DNA from: Colocasia esculenta
Taxonomy: Eukaryota > Streptophyta > Magnoliopsida > Alismatales > Araceae
Reading direction: 5' to 3'
Length of the DNA: 64,000 nucleotides
NCBI GenBank assembly: GCA_014218235.1
Contig: CM024756.1
Coordinates: forward strand, 71,112,152 to 71,176,151
The position numbers were made by a program, and so were the translations under genes. Of this stretch, positions 30,164 to 42,330 are shown one piece after another. The notes beneath the pieces were generated by a model. That model did not search any database, was not told where the DNA came from, and saw nothing but the letters and a program-made list of their open reading frames with translations. Each line of letters starts with the position of its first letter. The stretch's first letter is position 1.

Positions 30164-33100
30164 AGAATTGCTGCTACTCTTGATCGATGCTTGATTAATG
30201 ATCAATGGTTATCTTCTTTTTCGGAGGCTTTTGTGGAATTCTCGGGTACTTATTTCTCTGATCACTCCATGCTCATTGCTCATTCTACTGATGTTGTCTC
30301 TGCTGGGAGGAAGCCTTTCAAGTTCTTCAATTTATGGAAGAACCACCCAACATTCCTTGATGTCGTCAAGCATGCTTGGTCTTCTGATTTCCATGGATCT
30401 CCCACTTATGTGCTCTGCCAGAAATTGAAAGAAGTCAAAAAAGCATTGAAGATTTGGAATAAAGAGGAATTTGGAAATGTTAATGATAATGTTACTAATT
30501 TAAGGGAGGCTCTTACCACTGTGCAAAGGAAACTTCAAAATAGCCCGATGGACAAGCTCCTTATTGAAAGGAACAGGAAACCAAGTATAAGTATCTTCAA
30601 GCTCTTGCTCAGGAAGAGTCGTTCTATAAACAGAAATCCAGGCAGAATTGGCTTACTCTGGGAGACTCTAACTCCAAGTTCTTTCATGCATCTTTTAAAG
30701 CAAGAAAAGCCGCCAACACCATTAAGACTTGTATGGACTCTCAAGGAAACATGATCAAAGACATAGACACTGTGAAAGAGCACTCTGTTAATTTCTTCAA
30801 GTCTTTACTTAACCAACCAGCCAATCAATGTGCCATTGACAATATTCATCTCTCGAGAACTGTGGAGGAAGAGGACATTCCGAAACTTTGTCAAATTGTT
30901 ACAGAAAGTGAAATCAAAGAAGTGGTTTTCCAGTCACCTAAAGGCAAAAGTCCAGGTCCTGATGGGTTTCCTGCTGAATTCTACCAGTCCACTTGGGACA
31001 TTGTGGGGGGTCAGGTTATTGACGTTGTGCAGCATTATTTCAGAACTTCAAGGCTTCTTAAGCAGATCAATTGTACTTTCATTGCGCTTATTCCGAAATC
31101 TGATGGAGCTGACTCTTTTGATCAATATAGGCCGATCTCTTTATGTAACTTTCTGTACAAAATCATATCAAAGATCTTGGCTAACCGTCTGCAGGCCGTT
31201 CTCCCTAGAATCATCAGTTGCAATCAAGCTGCTTTTATCAAAGGCAGATCTATCCAGGAGAATATTTTGCTGGCCAATGACATTGTTCGGGACTTGCATT
31301 CTAAAAGTAAAGGAAATCTGCTTTGTTTTAAGGCAGACTTGAAGAAGGCTTTTGACTCTTTGAATAGGAATTTCATTTATCTTATGATGGTTAAGATGGG
31401 ATTCCCGGAAAAGTTTATCAACTGGATCAGGAACTGTATTGAAAATCCGACCTTTTCCATCCTTTTCAATGGCTCCCCGGCTGGCTTCTTTCATTCTACT
31501 AATGGTGTCAGGCAAGGTGATCCTCTCTCCCCTTACTTATTTACTATTGCTATGGAAGGTTTCACCAATTTGATAGATCGCGAGATGAATCAAGGAAATA
31601 TAAAGGTCCCATCGGCTGCTCATGTTAAAATCTCTCATATTGTCTTTGCGGATGACCTTGTGATTTTTTTCAAAGATGACATAAAGACTGCTGAAATAAT
31701 CACAAATGTGCTGCATGTCTTCTCTACCAATTCGGGGCTGAAACTTAACCATAATAAGAGCAAATTGTTCATTGGGGGGAAGGTTTGTCACAAAGAGTTG
31801 TTCCTCAGAATGATGAATGTTGGTGAAGGTTCTTTGCCGGTTACTTATCTTGGGCTCCCCCTCATTTCCACCTCTCTCAAGAAAGTTCATTGTGAACCTC
31901 TATTGGAGAAGATCACTAGGAGACTTAGTGCTTGGAAAAATCAGCTTCTTTCTAAAGCTGGTAGGCTGCAACTCATTCATTCTGTGCTAAGTTCCTACTC
32001 TATTTACTGGTCTTTAGCATTCTCTCTTCCAAAAGGGTTGATGTATCAGATTGAGAATCTTATTAGGAACTTCTTTTGGAAAGGTTGTTCGGATAAAAAA
32101 TCTTTGCACATGATAAAGTGGGATGACATTTGTAGACCGAAACCAGAAGGAGGCCTTGGAGTGAAAAGAATTCATGACTGGAATAGAGCTGCCTCAGTTA
32201 AGCTTCTCTGGGATGTTCTACAAAGGAAGCCTTCTCTTTGGGTTGATTGGATCCACAACAAGTATCTTACTAAAGACAAAATTTGGAATATCAAGTGGAG
32301 GCCTAGCTACTCAAGTGCTTGGAAAGCTGTTCTCCAGGAGCGGGATTGGATGAAGAACCAAATAACTTATCATATTGCAGATGGTACCTCGGTCAGTATG
32401 TGGTTTGACCCTTGGTTAGCTGGTAAAAGCATTTTTGAGATGCATGGAGATAGAGTGCGTCAAGATCTGGGGGCTTCTAGGAATGCCAATATCTCTCAAT
32501 TTCTCATGAATGGTGATTGGCATCTGCCAACTGCTACATCTATCCAAATGATCCACCTTTGGTCTACTATCAAAAATATCAATCTTCATCATGATCAGCA
32601 TGATAGGATTACTTGGAACCATGATAACAGCAAATTCTCTATAAACTCAGCCTGGAATGCGATCAGAATTAAGCATGAAAATCTCTGTCATTATCATAGA
32701 ATATGGGGGAAACCAGGAGCTCAAAAGTTCAAGCTTTGTTTATGGCAGGCTACTCTGGAGAAACTTCCTACCCAGGACCTTATGCAAGGGAGAGGATATT
32801 ATTTAGCTAACCAATGTCTTTTTTGCAGGGATCATGAAGAAAGCAACGGTCATCTCTTCTTCAAGTGCTCTTATGGGAGTTGGATCTGGGAACAAATCCT
32901 AAAGCGATTTCAGATCAGAAGACCAGCCAAGAACGATCTGATTAAAGAAATGGAGGCGCTCCACAATCACTTTTCTAATCATAAAACGCTCCAATCTCTT
33001 GCCCACCTAGCTATAAAAACATCAGTTTGGTGGATATGGAGAGAACGATGCTTGAGATGTTTTGATTCTATAAACCGCAGCAAAGAGCAGGTCCTCCTGT

Positions 33101-33201
33101 CTATACTCCAAGACATCAAAATCTGCATGGAAGAGCTCCAAGTTGACAAGAAAAATGAGAGGGAAAAAGACATCTTAATGCGATTCAACATCTCTGTCTA
33201 G
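30164..33201 (+). pseudogene. LINE N ORF2, late EN to C-terminus
   Basis: After O, N continues with RIAATLDRCLINDQWL and FSDHSMLIAHSTD (SDH motif of the endonuclease), then LKIWNKEEFGNVNDN. A shift near 30560 breaks the linker. From 30733 the frame is open to the stop at 33199: GKSPGPDGFPAEFY (about 30945), KAFDSLN, NGVRQGDPLSPYLF, IVFADDLVIFF (about 31645), SKAGRLQLIHSVL, WFDPWLAGKSIFEMHGDRVR and zf-RVT CLFCRDHEESNGHLFFKC. It ends EREKDILMRFNISV. The RT and C-terminal part are intact over 822 codons. Confidence 0.88.
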
Positions 33202-33239
33202 AACCGATATTTTCCACTGGTAGTGCTTAGTCTTTTCTC

Positions 33240-33273
33240 ATTCATAGTCCACAACAAGTGTGTGGTCATGAAT
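33240..33273 (+). other. 3' UTR bulged hairpin, LINE N
   Basis: The arms are ATTCAT/ATGAAT with a bulged A, and GTCCACA/TGTGGTC with a slightly enlarged loop. The second hairpin CTACCTC-TTT-GAGGTGG lies at 33322-33338. Confidence 0.65.
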
Positions 33274-33450
33274 TGTGTTATCCTGTGATCCTAAGGATGT
33301 GTACGGTGGAGTGAGAATATTCTACCTCTTTGAGGTGGGGTACACTCTCCTGTCCCTCCTTAGGAGTCCGTTTACCCCAGATTATTGTTGGTCTTGGGGT
33401 CTTGTACACTATCTACTTTCATTTTATGATATTATTACTTACCTAAAAAA

Positions 33451-34153
33451 AAGTAATGGTTAGAAGAGAATGATCTGAGAAGTACTGAACACCATATTCT
33501 AGCAAGGAGTTAGGATAAGCTGTTAACCATTCATTGTTGATCAAACATCTATCAAGTCTGGCCAAAATCTTCCTGTCAGCATTTCCTCTGTTGCTCCACG
33601 ACAACCAGTTACCCACGGACTTCATGTCAAATAGATCATTTAGTGTAATGCACTCATTGAAATCAGATAAATTTGAATCAGTAAGCTGCCTTCCCCCCAC
33701 TTTTTCATGCGGGTATCTAACAGTGTTAAAGTCCCCCACAATCAACCATGGCATTTGAGATCTTAAAGTAGAAGTAGAGTTTATGTCATCCCAAAGTTTA
33801 TTCCTTTCTTGTCTGCTATTAGATGCATAAATGGCAGTCAACCAGAAAGAGCAATTGTTCTTCTTGTCTAAACCTTTGATATGAACACACTGAGGAGAAG
33901 AGTAGACAGTATTCATCTCAAACAGATCAGGATTCCACAGGATCCAAATTCGACCATTAGCAAGATTAGAATCATTAGTAATAAAATCAGCCTCAGGCCA
34001 TATTGAATTCTTTTTTAAAAGAGCATGATCAGATTTAATTTTAGTTTCAACAATAATGACAATTTCACATGTAGTAGACTTAATGATTTTGTTAAGTTCT
34101 CTACACTTGTACACCTTATTAATCCCACGTACATTCCAAGATAACATCTTCAT
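33451..34153 (-). pseudogene. LINE J ORF2 start (endonuclease)
   Basis: The ATG at 34151-34153 gives MKMLSWNVRGINKVYKCREL, then VETKIKSDH, NGRIWILWNPDLF, GDFNTVRYPHEKVGG, DRKILARLDRCLIN and FSDHSLLTIT. All endonuclease landmarks (Asn, Glu of ETK, GDFN, LDR, SDH) are present and the frame is open. N inserted directly after SDHSLLTIT; the frame resumes at 16973. The ATG overlaps the ORF1 stop as ATGA. Confidence 0.88.
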
Positions 34154-36047
34154 GATAAAGAGCAATGGGGAGGGCGACCAGATGATGTCTTCCTTTGGAT
34201 AGTTTCCTTATTCTTATCCATTTCTTTTCCTTTCAGACCTTTTGTCTTTTCTATTTCATCAACCGCATGGAGGTTTTTAAACTTTAAAATACCTGGTTTT
34301 GCAACGTAGGAGCCTCCTTTGGATGAGGAATCCAGCTGGTTATGGACTCCTTCCATTCCACTATCTTTGGAGTAGCGCATGCCACCTTTGATGTTGCCAA
34401 TTTGAATTCCTTCCGTTGGAGAATGGTGCGCGTGGACAGCTTGGGAGAGACTCTTTGAAATGGGGAAGTATGTTGCGCAAGGCCTCCTTGATTTGAGGTA
34501 GAATCCAGCGGAGAGGGGACTCTAGGAAGGGAAGGCGGAGGAGCCAAAGGAGGAGGTTCCTTCATGAAATCTGTCAAGTGGGCCCCACTTTCGGTTGGAG
34601 GAAGGTGGTGCGCAAGACTGGGAGGTGGTGGCTTCTTCGTGAGAGATCTCTTGTGGGCCCCACCATTGGTTGGAGAAGATTGCTGCGAAAGGCTGCCTTG
34701 AATTGAGGAGTCCACCCGGGAGTCCAAAGGAGGATGGCCACCTTTGGTAACTCCGCTGAACCCTCTCAAAGAGACCGCTGCATCCTTGTGGGCCCCACCC
34801 AAAGAGGGAAATCCATTTGATGGAGGCGCAAGGGAAGAGTCCATACGAGGTAAGGATTCTGAAGATGAGGAATGGTCATTTGCATGCAACGAAGGGAAGG
34901 ATTCAAAATTTTGAAATCCCTCCTTGGTCGCTTCCTCCTTATTGGATGGGAGTTGACTCAGTGAGTTATCATGCATGGACTCGCCAGTTTCAAGATCAAG
35001 AGCAGCATCAACTCCAAGAACACCAAGAACAGCAAAAGAGTTATGAAGAATCTCCTTTCCTTTCTTTTCTTTCTCCATGAAAACTTTTGCTATTTGCTGC
35101 TTTGGAGGAGGCTTACAAGATCCGTCAGCATGCCCAAAGGAAGAGCAAACTGAACATCTTCGTGGCCTCCATTGATATGAAACTCGAAGCCTTCTAACAG
35201 TACCATTTAGCTCTTTGTAATGAACGAACTCCGGGAGCTCATCATCAGAAGACACCTCAATGCAAACCCGAGCATATGACAATCTTCGGCGTTCAGCTGT
35301 CATCTTATCGAGGTAGAGTGGTTTGCCGAGTGTACTAGCAAGTTTGGCGATGAAATCCTTGGTCCAGAGATGAAGGGGAAGATCGTGAATACCGACCCAA
35401 ATAGGTATGCTTTTCAGACTTTCAATCTCCATTCGAACATCGGGAGACCATCGTCGGAGGATCATTGGATCACCTTTGACAGACCAAAATCCTTCCAGAA
35501 CACGACTCAGATCCTCCTCCGCATCAAACTTACAAATGAAGAACCCATTATCTAGAACATGCAGCTCGAAAGCTGAAGTTTGACATCGAGATTTGATAAA
35601 TGCATGCAGCGGGAAGAACGTGGTTTTAAGACCAATAACATACCCGACAACTACTTTAGACCAAGAAGCTAGAAGATCAGCAGAGTCTTTGGCTTCGTAA
35701 ACTGCAACTTTGATCCCGTTGTTGATCTCTGGTTGAACGAACTGAAGATCCAAAGAGTGATTGGGGGACGAAGAAGTGAAGAGTGCACTCCATGCAACCG
35801 GTCTGGAGGAGATCGGCGGCCTGGAAGAAGATCTGGCTCTTCCTCTGGAAGAAGATCGCCCCCTACCTTGAATCGGAGTAGAAACGCCTGTAGATTTGAA
35901 CGACGGGACGCCCAGATGATTGGAGAGAACGTCGGATGTCCCCTCAATCGAGATGGTCGCCGAAGGATGACCGGAGGCAGCCGCGTTGGCACCCCCGGGC
36001 AGAAGTCGCCCAGAATCCCCAGAGCTTCTCTCTCCTCTCTCACTCAT
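34150..36047 (-). pseudogene. LINE J ORF1 (DUF4283, CCHC), one frameshift
   Basis: This is a nearly complete alpha ORF1. After an N-terminal region with RGRSSSRGRARSSSRPP comes VAWSALFTSSS. DUF4283 spans about residues 100-270 (SWSKVVVGYVIGLKTTFFPLHAFI, GDPMILRRWSPDVRMEIESL, LPLHLWTKDFIAKLASTLGKPLYLDKM). The knuckle CSVCSSFGHADGSC lies near 35120-35160. A long Pro/Ser-rich tail with repeated PPPSL- and GGAH-like segments follows. The main frame stops at 34284 after a shift near 34370. The conserved terminus LHAVDEIEKTKG lies in the neighbouring frame and stops at 34150-34152. The Met at 36047 overlaps the 5' UTR signature, so the true start may be downstream. Confidence 0.82.
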
Positions 36048-36066
36048 TGCTCCCCTTGCAAAATAT

Positions 36067-36540
36067 AACTGTTAGCACTTTCATTCGAAATGGTCGCTGG
36101 TGTCTCCCTCCTCCAACATCCGGTGAGATGTTGCATATCTGGCCTCAAATCCTTTGTATCCCCATCCATGAAGGCTGTGATGATGCTATTGTTTGGAAAC
36201 TAAATAATGGGCCGGCTACCAACAAGCAGATTTATGATATAACAAGATTTGCTCATCCGAAGGTATATTGGTACCACATTGTTTGGAAGAGACCTACAAG
36301 CCAAAAGCAATCTCTATTTGCTTGGCAATGCTTGTTGAGGAGGATCCCATCCTTTGAGGTTATCCAGAAACGAGGCATTCATGGACCTAGTATTTGTGTT
36401 CTGTGTAGACAACATGATGAGTACCTGGAGCACTTGTTTTTTAAATGCCCTTATAGTTCTTGGATTTGGGTTCAACTATTGCACAGAATGGACATCCACA
36501 GACTTCCCAAAGATACGATCCAGCTTGAGTGTGAAAGCTT
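36067..36540 (+). pseudogene. LINE I ORF2, zf-RVT (part 2)
   Basis: This resumes LINE I after J: TVSTFIRNGRWCLPPPTSGEMLHIWPQIL, KQIYDITRFAHPKVYW, SQKQSLFAWQCLLRRIPSFEVIQKRG, then the finger CVLCRQHDEYLEHLFFKC and MDIHRLPKDTIQLECES. LINE Q interrupts it here. The frame continues at 41995 with LISSASALGESKIVVFVTFRAALWW. The piece itself is undamaged. Confidence 0.85.
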
Positions 36541-36546
36541 TGGAGG

Positions 36547-38141
36547 ATGGACGCTCCTTCTGCAGGGGGTCCGGCTTCCTCTCCAAGAGATAACCGCGCT
36601 GCTGCTGTTGTTCCTTCTTCCTCGGGCCTTGGCAGAGATCGGGTGGTGAGGAAGGAGAGGTCTTCTTCGTCGTCCAGATGGAGGTCTCGTTCAAGAGGTC
36701 CGGTGGAGGCTGCTGCTGCGCCTAGGACTTGGGCTAGTCTTTTCTCAACCCCTTCATCAGAGTCTTCTCATGCTTTATCTTTTATTGCGCCAACGGTTAT
36801 GGAGGATGATAAGAAGATCGCTGTATGCGATGTGGAGGATCTCGAGGAGCTTCAAGGTGCATGGGATCGCACCATTGTGGGGTATGTTGTCGGACTCAAA
36901 ACTTCTTTTATGCCTTTATCCTCGTTCATTAAAAGTAGATGGGGTGTTGTTGGTTTCGATTTGCACCTCTTGGAGAATGGATTCTTCTTGTGCAAAATGG
37001 ACAACGAAGAAGATGTAACTCGTATTCTGGAGACTTTCTGGTCGATAAGAGGCCACCCTATGATCCTGAGAAGATGGGAAAGAGGTCTGAAAATGGAGCT
37101 CGAAAGCCTGAAGAATATTCCGGTATGGATATCAATTCACAGCCTTCCTATCCACTTGTGGTCAAGAAAGTTTATTTCGAAGCTCTGTAGTATGGTGGGA
37201 GAACCTTTGTTCATGGACAGACTCACTGCGGAGAGACGGAGATTATCTTTTGCTAGAGCTTGTGTAATGGTTTCTTCTGAAGTTGAACTTCCGAACACCG
37301 TCAGCTACAAGGATCTCGATGGTTCGTTGAATGTGCTTCACGTTTCTTACTCCTGGAAACCGAGGCGATGTGGTGCTTGTGGGATGTTCGGCCACCTTCA
37401 TGAGCATTGTAAGAAGAATTCTCAAGAACACATTAAACCGGTACAAGTCTATGGAAGGAGGAGGCTGCAAATTTGAATTCTCTAATTACCTCGACCAGTT
37501 TAGAAAGGGCGCAAGAGGTTAGTGGGAATCTGAGGAAGGGTGCTTCGGATGGGAATATCTACAACCGATTTGCTTTGCTTGAGGTAGAGGATCCGGGTGA
37601 AGAGCAGGAAAGGGAATCTTGTGATTCTCTCTTGCAACAAAGAATGGAAATCTCTCTTGAAGGGGAAGGGATATCAGATCAGCAACTTCAAGGAAGGAAA
37701 ATGGACAGCAAAGAGGCGGACAAAGGTAAGGTGGATGCTCAACCTAAAGATACTCTATCAGAGACATCATCATCGCCGGTTCTTTTAGAAGGTGACGGCA
37801 AGGAAATATGTGATACTAATGGGCAAGTGAGTAGGGAGGTAACTTTACCCAAACCATGCAAGATCCCTCTTGCGTCCCATGCAATGCAACTTGACAGCTC
37901 GATGGACAATAGAGGAAAGAAGGGAACTTTAAGCAAGGATTATTCTAATGAAGGGGGGCAGGATCAAGCTCGTACTCCAGAAAGCACAGGAGACTTTAAT
38001 AGAAGATTCACTTCATTGAATGCGGTTGATGAAATGGACAAAAGGAAGAAGGGTGGGCCGGGACAAGGCAATGCCATTCAAGTTTCTAAATTGAAACAGA
38101 AGGAGCAGAAGCTTGGGACTCAATCGCACCACAATAGATAG
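36547..38141 (+). pseudogene. LINE Q ORF1 (DUF4283, CCHC), one frameshift
   Basis: The frame from ATG 36547 (MDAPSAGGPASS, matching Y) has an Arg/Ser-rich stretch SSSSSRWRSRSRG and APRTWASLFSTP. DUF4283 follows (LQGAWDRTIVGYVVGLKTSFMPLSSF, FWSIRGHPMILRRWERGL, LPIHLWSRKFISKLCSMVGEPLFMDRL). The knuckle CGACGMFGHLHEHC lies near 37373-37410. The frame ends at 37476 because of an indel, and the C-terminal region (NIYNRFALLEVEDPGEEQ) continues from 37473 to the stop at 38139-38141. It ends with FTSLNAVDEMDKRKKGG and LKQKEQKLGTQSHHNR. The stop is 6 nt before the ORF2 ATG. Confidence 0.87.
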
Positions 38142-38147
38142 TTATCT

Positions 38148-41100
38148 ATGAAGATCATAAGTTGGAATGTGAGAGGAATTAACAAAGCTTCTAAGCGTAT
38201 GGAGCTGAGACATCTTATTCGAACTAATCAGTGTGATATTGCTATCCTTCTGGAAACTAAGATTAAAGCTTCTAAAGTTGATATGTGCAAATCGCAAATC
38301 TGGGCTGATGCTTCTCTTATCCAAAATGGCAGCTGTTCTAATGGGCGCATCTGGATTCTTTGGAACCCAGCAATTTATTCGTTCACTACTACTGAGATGG
38401 AAGCTCAAATTATTCATCTGCATGGCACTCATAACATAACTGGGAAATCATTTCATATCTCGGCTGTTTATGCTTCTAACTTTCACCATGAAAGAGTTTC
38501 ACTTTGGGAGAAGATCAACATCATATCAAAAAGAATATTGGTACTTTGCCTTGGCTTGTTACTGGAGATTTTAACTGTATCCGATACCCATCTGAAAAGG
38601 TGGGGGGCAATTCGGTTTCCTCTCACATGTTAGATTCATTCAGCAATATGATTAGGAATGCTGGTTTAATGGACTTGAAGGCTGTGGGGAATACTTTTTC
38701 TTGGTCTAATTGTTCTTCGGGTGATAGAAGGATTGTTGCTAGGTTGGACAGATGCCTTATTAATAATCACTGGTTAGCCTCTAATCCAGATGGATATGTT
38801 GATTATGGATCTACTTATTTTTCTGATCACTCTTTGTTGCTTGTGCATTCCTCCACGGAGCTTAAACATGGTCATAAACCTTTCAAATTTTTCTCGATGT
38901 GGACTAAGCATCCAGGGTTTATGGATATAGTTAAATCTTCTTGGCAGCAAAATTTCTCTGGGTCTCCCACTTACATCTTGTGTCAGAAGTTGAAGGAAGT
39001 CAAAAATGCTCTCCGCAAGTGGAATAGAGAGGAATTTGGTGATGTGAATAAGTCTATTAACAATCTCAGAAATTCTCTTCAGCTAGCTCAGCAGAAGCTT
39101 AAGGCTAATCCTACGGATCAATATCTTATTGATGATGAGATCAAGATTAAGAAAGAGTATCATCAGGCGCTTAACATTGAGGAAGCTTTTTACAAACAAA
39201 AGTCCAAGCAGCAATGGCTATCTCTTGGAGACTCCAATACAAAGTTTTTCCATGCCTCTTTCAAAGCTAGAAGATCTGCAAATACTATCACCAGATGTAA
39301 TGATTCAGAAGGCAATCAGGTTCTTGATATGGAGTTGATCAAAAAACATTCTATCAACTTCTTCTCTTCCTTATTAAACCAGCAGAAACAGCAATGGGAA
39401 TCTATTAATATCGAGCCAAGGTTCAAGTTACATGATAATGACATTCAGCACCTTTGCAAAGAAATCACTTCTGAGGAAATTAAGGAAGTTGTGATGAGCT
39501 CTCCAAAAGGAAAAAGCCCTGGGCCTGATGGTTTTCCAGCGGAATTTTTCCAAACTACTTGGGAGGTGGTGGGGGATCAAGTGGTTCATGCAGTTAAGCA
39601 TTTTTTCTCTACCTCTAGAATGTTGAAACAGATGAACTGTACTTTTATTGCTTTAATCCCTAAGTCTGAAGGAGCTGATTCCTTTGATCAATATCGGCCT
39701 ATTTCCTTGTGTAACTTTGTGTACAAGATCATATCTAAGATTCTTGCAAATCGACTCCAATTGGTGCTTCCCAAGCTCATAAGCCATAACCAATCAGCTT
39801 TCATCAAAGGCAGACTCATCCAGGACAACATTCTCATTTCTAATGATCTTATTAGAGACTTGCACTCTAAATCTAAGGGGAATACTCTTTGCTTCAAGGC
39901 AGATCTTAAAAAAGCTTTTGACTCTTTAAATAGAGATTTTGTTTACTACATGATGAATCGGATGGGCTTTCCTGAGCAATGGATTTCTTGGATTAGAAGC
40001 TGCATTGAGAACCCTTCCTTCTCTATTCTGTTGAATGGCTCTCCTGTTGGTTTCTTTCAATCCACCAATGGAGTTCGTCAAGGTGATCCTTTATCTCCTT
40101 ACCTTTTTACTATAGCCATGGAGGGATTTACTTGCCTCATGGAGGAAGAAGTCCAGAAGGATAATATCAAAGTTCCTTCAGCTGGAGATATGAAGCTTTC
40201 CCATGTTATATTTGCTGATGATTTAATCATATTCTTCAAGAATGATATCCAATCTGCTATGAACATTCGGAATGTGCTGATTCAGTTCTCTTTATGTTCT
40301 GGACTCAATCTGAATAAGGCAAAAAGCAAGCTTTACATTGGTGGTAAGGTTCCTAATAAAGAGAGTTTTTTACACATCATGGAAGTGGGTGAAGGTTCTT
40401 TACCGGTTCCTTACTTGGGTCTGCCTTTGATCTCAACTTCCATCAAAAAGGTGCACTGTATTCCCCTTGTTGAGAAAATTAAGAAAAGATTAAATTCTTG
40501 GAAGAATAGGTTGTTGTCTAAAGCTGGCCGATTGGAGCTAATAAGATCTGTTCTCCAATCTTACTCTATTTACTGGTCTTCAGCCTTTATCCTTCCTTGT
40601 GGCACTCTCAATCAGATTGAGGGTATCTTTAGAGACTTCTTTTGGAAGGGTTGTTCTGATAAATCTGTAATGACTATGGTAAAATGGCAAAGCATTTGCA
40701 GACCTAAGAAGGAGGGCGGATTGGGCCTAAGAAGACTGCATGACTGGAATAGAGCTGCCTCTGTCAAACTTCTCTGGGAGATTTTGCAAAAGAAGAAGTC
40801 CATTTGGGTTGATTGGATCTATCATAAATACTTAGCAAAAGATAACATCTGGACTATCAAATGTAAAGCTTACTATTCAAGTGCTTGGAAGGGCGCCCTT
40901 AAAGAAAGAGATTGGATGCAACAACATATCACTTATTACATTGCGGATGGTACTCAATTCAGTATGTGGTTTGACCCTTGGCTATCTGGGAGAAGCATAT
41001 TTCAGAATTATGGGGATAGAATTCGTCATGATCTTGGGGCGGGAAAGGACTTTAAAATCAGTCATTTCATCAATACCACAGGTTGGAACCTTCCCTATCC

Positions 41101-41764
41101 CACTTCTTTTGACATGATTTCTCTTTGGCCCTCTATCAAAGAAACTACAATTCATATCAATAATGAGGATCGGATCCTCTGGAAGCATAATGGTGGCAAG
41201 TTCACTATATCTTCTGCTTGGAATGAACTAAGGGAGAAGCACTCTGAGGATAGTAATCATCTGTGGATTTGGGGAAAGCCGGCGGCTCAGAAGTTCAACA
41301 TTTGTCTTTGGCAAGCAGCTTTGAAGAAGCTTCCTACTCAAGACAACATGAAACAAAAAGGCATCAGCTTAGCGAACCAATGTACACTTTGCAAAATTAA
41401 TGAGGAAACCAATAATCATCTTTTCTTCCAATGCTCTTATACTACTTGGATCTGGAAGCAGATTATCTATAGGTTTCAGTTTGGGAGAAACCCAGAAGAC
41501 AAGCTTGAGAAAGAAATGCAGAAATTAAAGGTGAATTTTCCTCATCAAAATGAAGCTTGGAGACTGGCTCAATTGGCGCTGAAATGTGCAGTTTGGTGGA
41601 TATGGCGGGAGAGATGTATTAGAATATTCGAAGGTGAAAGTCTGTCCAGAGTGCATTTGCTGATCAAGATATTGTTCGACATCAAGACTATGGAAAACAA
41701 CCAGTTCAGATCTCCAACTCCGAGAGAGAAAGAAATCTTCACTCGCTTTAACATTGCAATCTAG
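38148..41764 (+). pseudogene. LINE Q ORF2 (EN-RT-zf-RVT), one frameshift
   Basis: This is the most complete contiguous ORF2, about 1205 codons. The endonuclease covers residues 1-230: SWNVRGINK, LLETKIKAS, NGRIWILWNP, then a shift near 38520, GDFNCIRYPSEKVGG, LDRCLINN and FSDHSLLLVH. The RT covers about 440-720: GKSPGPDGFPAEFF (about 456), KAFDSLN, NGVRQGDPLSPYLF and VIFADDLIIFF (about 687). It continues with WFDPWLSGRSIFQNYGDRIR and zf-RVT CTLCKINEETNNHLFFQC (about 1080). It ends EKEIFTRFNIAI with no RNase H. The RT and finger are intact; only the EN frameshift prevents full translation. Confidence 0.9.
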
Positions 41765-41784
41765 TTGTTTTGATCTTTCTCATT

Positions 41785-41815
41785 CTAATAGTCCACAATC
41801 TTTGTGTGGTCATGA
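41785..41815 (+). other. 3' UTR hairpin, LINE Q (degraded)
   Basis: The GTCCAC/GTGGTC upper stem and ATGAG arm are recognisable, but an insertion disturbs the lower stem. The second hairpin lies near 41867-41884. Confidence 0.5.
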
Positions 41816-41987
41816 GTTTTTAGACTTGTTAATTCTAAGGTTGTGGTTGGTGGAGTGAGAACATTCCACCTCTCTGAGGTTGGGGTGCACTCTCCTGACC
41901 CACTTTAGGATTCTCTCTATGACCATGATTTATGGTTATAGATTTTGTACATTTAGTCACTTAATACATTATTATTTACCGAAAAAA

Positions 41988-42241
41988 AAAGCTTGATTAG
42001 TAGCGCCTCTGCTTTAGGTGAAAGCAAGATTGTGGTATTTGTTACTTTCCGGGCTGCCCTTTGGTGGATATGGAAGGAGAGATGTGCTAGGATATTCGAC
42101 TCATCCAGTCGTACCCGTGTCCATGTTCTCCTTTCCATTTTGAATGACACTAGACACATAACTGAATCTCATATACAGGGGCACTTGGCTTCCATCAAGG
42201 CCAAGAGAATAATCAGAAATTTTAACTTAAGACCGAGATGA
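41988..42241 (+). pseudogene. LINE I ORF2 C-terminus (part 3)
   Basis: This is the last piece of the I ORF2 after Q: LISSASALGESKIVVFVTFRAALWWIWKERCARIF, SRTRVHVLLSILNDTRHITESHIQG, ending RIIRNFNLRPR with the stop at 42239. It matches the usual beta C-terminus. With 13222-13562 and 36067-36540 it forms one undamaged frame of about 350 codons. Confidence 0.85.
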
Positions 42242-42302
42242 GTTGATGACATTTCTGTCCTCTTTCTTTTAATCTTGTTAAGTATTTCCTTTTGGTCTCT
42301 AT

Positions 42303-42330
42303 CCATAACTATCGGCCTGTGATAGTATGG
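42303..42330 (+). other. 3' UTR bulged hairpin, LINE I
   Basis: The arms are CCAT/ATGG with a bulged A, and ACTATC/GATAGT around loop GGCCTGT. The closing pair changed from G-C to A-T on both sides relative to R, S and U. Confidence 0.7.

Larger units (their letters stand above)
16974..33450 (+). mobile_element. LINE N (alpha), 5' end present, split by K and O
   Basis: This plus-strand LINE lies in J with TSD AAGTAATGGTTAGAAGA at 16957-16973 and 33451-33467. Its own pieces are 16974-19165, 26911-27257 and 30164-33450, about 5.8 kb. They contain the 5' hairpin, ORF1, ORF2 and 3' UTR. K removed about 160 bp of its endonuclease region. It ends TTACTTACCT plus poly(A). Confidence 0.88.
13563..36066 (-). 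mobile_element. LINE J (alpha), full length, split by N
   Basis: This minus-strand LINE has TSD AACTGTTAGCACTTT at 13548-13562 and 36067-36081. Its own sequence is 13563-16973 plus 33451-36066, about 6.0 kb. It contains a 3' UTR, ORF2 and ORF1. The 16.5-kb gap is LINE N. The 5' end reads GGGGAGCAATGAGTGAGAGAGG and shares AGAGAAGCTCTGGGG with other copies, but lacks the CT/AG hairpin. The 3' end reads TTACTTATC plus poly(A). It is the most complete LINE in the nest. Confidence 0.9.
36541..41987 (+). mobile_element. LINE Q (alpha), near full length
   Basis: This 5.4-kb plus-strand LINE lies in I. The right flank is AAAGCTT (41988-41994), matching 36534-36540; the TSD is short or merged with the poly(A). 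The 5' end is truncated 6 bp before the ORF1 ATG. ORF1 and ORF2 each carry one visible frameshift. Confidence 0.88.

Noticed and set aside
16974..33450. Several independent full-length LINEs side by side
   Set aside because: TSD pairs and frame continuity show that they are nested pieces of one host LINE (N) with later insertions.
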